A stretch of DNA of 64,000 nt from Symbiodinium natans (Eukaryota; Sar; Dinophyceae; Suessiales; Symbiodiniaceae), in assembly GCA_905221605.1 (NCBI GenBank), contig CAJNDS010002542.1, forward strand, positions 1-64,000, read 5' to 3'. Numbering within the stretch: the stretch's first letter is position 1; every line of letters starts with the position of its first letter. The translations under genes were made by a program, and so were the position numbers. Shown in pieces: positions 63,931 through 64,000 of the stretch. The notes under the pieces were generated by a model, which saw only the letters and a list, made by a program, of their open reading frames with translations, was not told the origin of the DNA and ran no database searches.

Positions 63931-64000
63931 CGGGCTTATTTGCCGGCACCCCCGTCGCCCATGTTGCTCTGCGGATTCCGAAGATGTTTGCTGTGCGCTC

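Larger units (their letters stand above)
62621..64000. other. End of window: element, unassigned frames, telomeric arrays
   Basis: 62761-63031 and 63130-63400 hold overlapping + frames of normal composition but no known domain. The element 62961-63042 lies inside. CCCTAAA array 63641-63720 and TTTAGGG array 63845-63930 flank a short GC-rich unique piece (63725-63835) whose + frame RIWAVAKDAFAARGEPF may be coding but is too short to assign. Confidence 0.5.

Overview
This looks like nuclear DNA of a dinoflagellate, most likely a photosynthetic one related to Suessiales/Symbiodiniaceae or Prorocentrales. The evidence is: all recognisable coding sequence lies on the + strand; the protein families are those expanded in dinoflagellates (long 35-residue PPR arrays, and a membrane family with FWSHSWR / FLDIACINQ / RLWCIF motifs); inferred introns use GC, GA or GT donors and every acceptor reads AG|G; and plant-type TTTAGGG repeats are scattered everywhere. 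Species cannot be fixed from the sequence.

Layout. 1-3.4 kb: degenerate telomere-like repeats and simple repeats, no convincing gene. 3.5-5.5 kb: a three-exon PPR gene. 5.5-12.4 kb: telomere-like arrays, a large purine minisatellite, and decayed PPR pieces. 12.4-37.8 kb: five head-to-tail copies of one multi-exon membrane-protein gene, separated by two alternating kinds of spacer. 37.8-56.0 kb: a run of PPR genes or exons, possibly one to four genes, with introns full of telomeric repeats and hairpin elements. 56.0-64 kb: repeats, palindromic elements and a PPR scrap, no convincing gene.

Splice junctions were inferred from two independent rulers: the 35-residue PPR period, and the exact conservation of exon lengths (251, 71, 21 and 62 nt) across five tandem copies. 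Both give the same rule: AG|G acceptors with GC/GA/GT donors. Many introns are bounded by short direct repeats and contain inverted-repeat elements. This is what insertion of intron-making non-autonomous transposons (introners) would leave.

The clearest case is a pair of nearly identical PPR blocks (about 46.7-47.8 and 55.0-55.9 kb). One is interrupted by a 115-bp element with terminal inverted repeats and a GAGA target duplication; the other reads straight through the same site. The tandem gene array offers a second presence/absence case: copy 5 alone has an extra GT-AG intron, containing telomeric repeats, inside the otherwise invariant 251-nt exon. The PPR proteins are expected to bind organellar RNA; the function of the membrane family is unknown.
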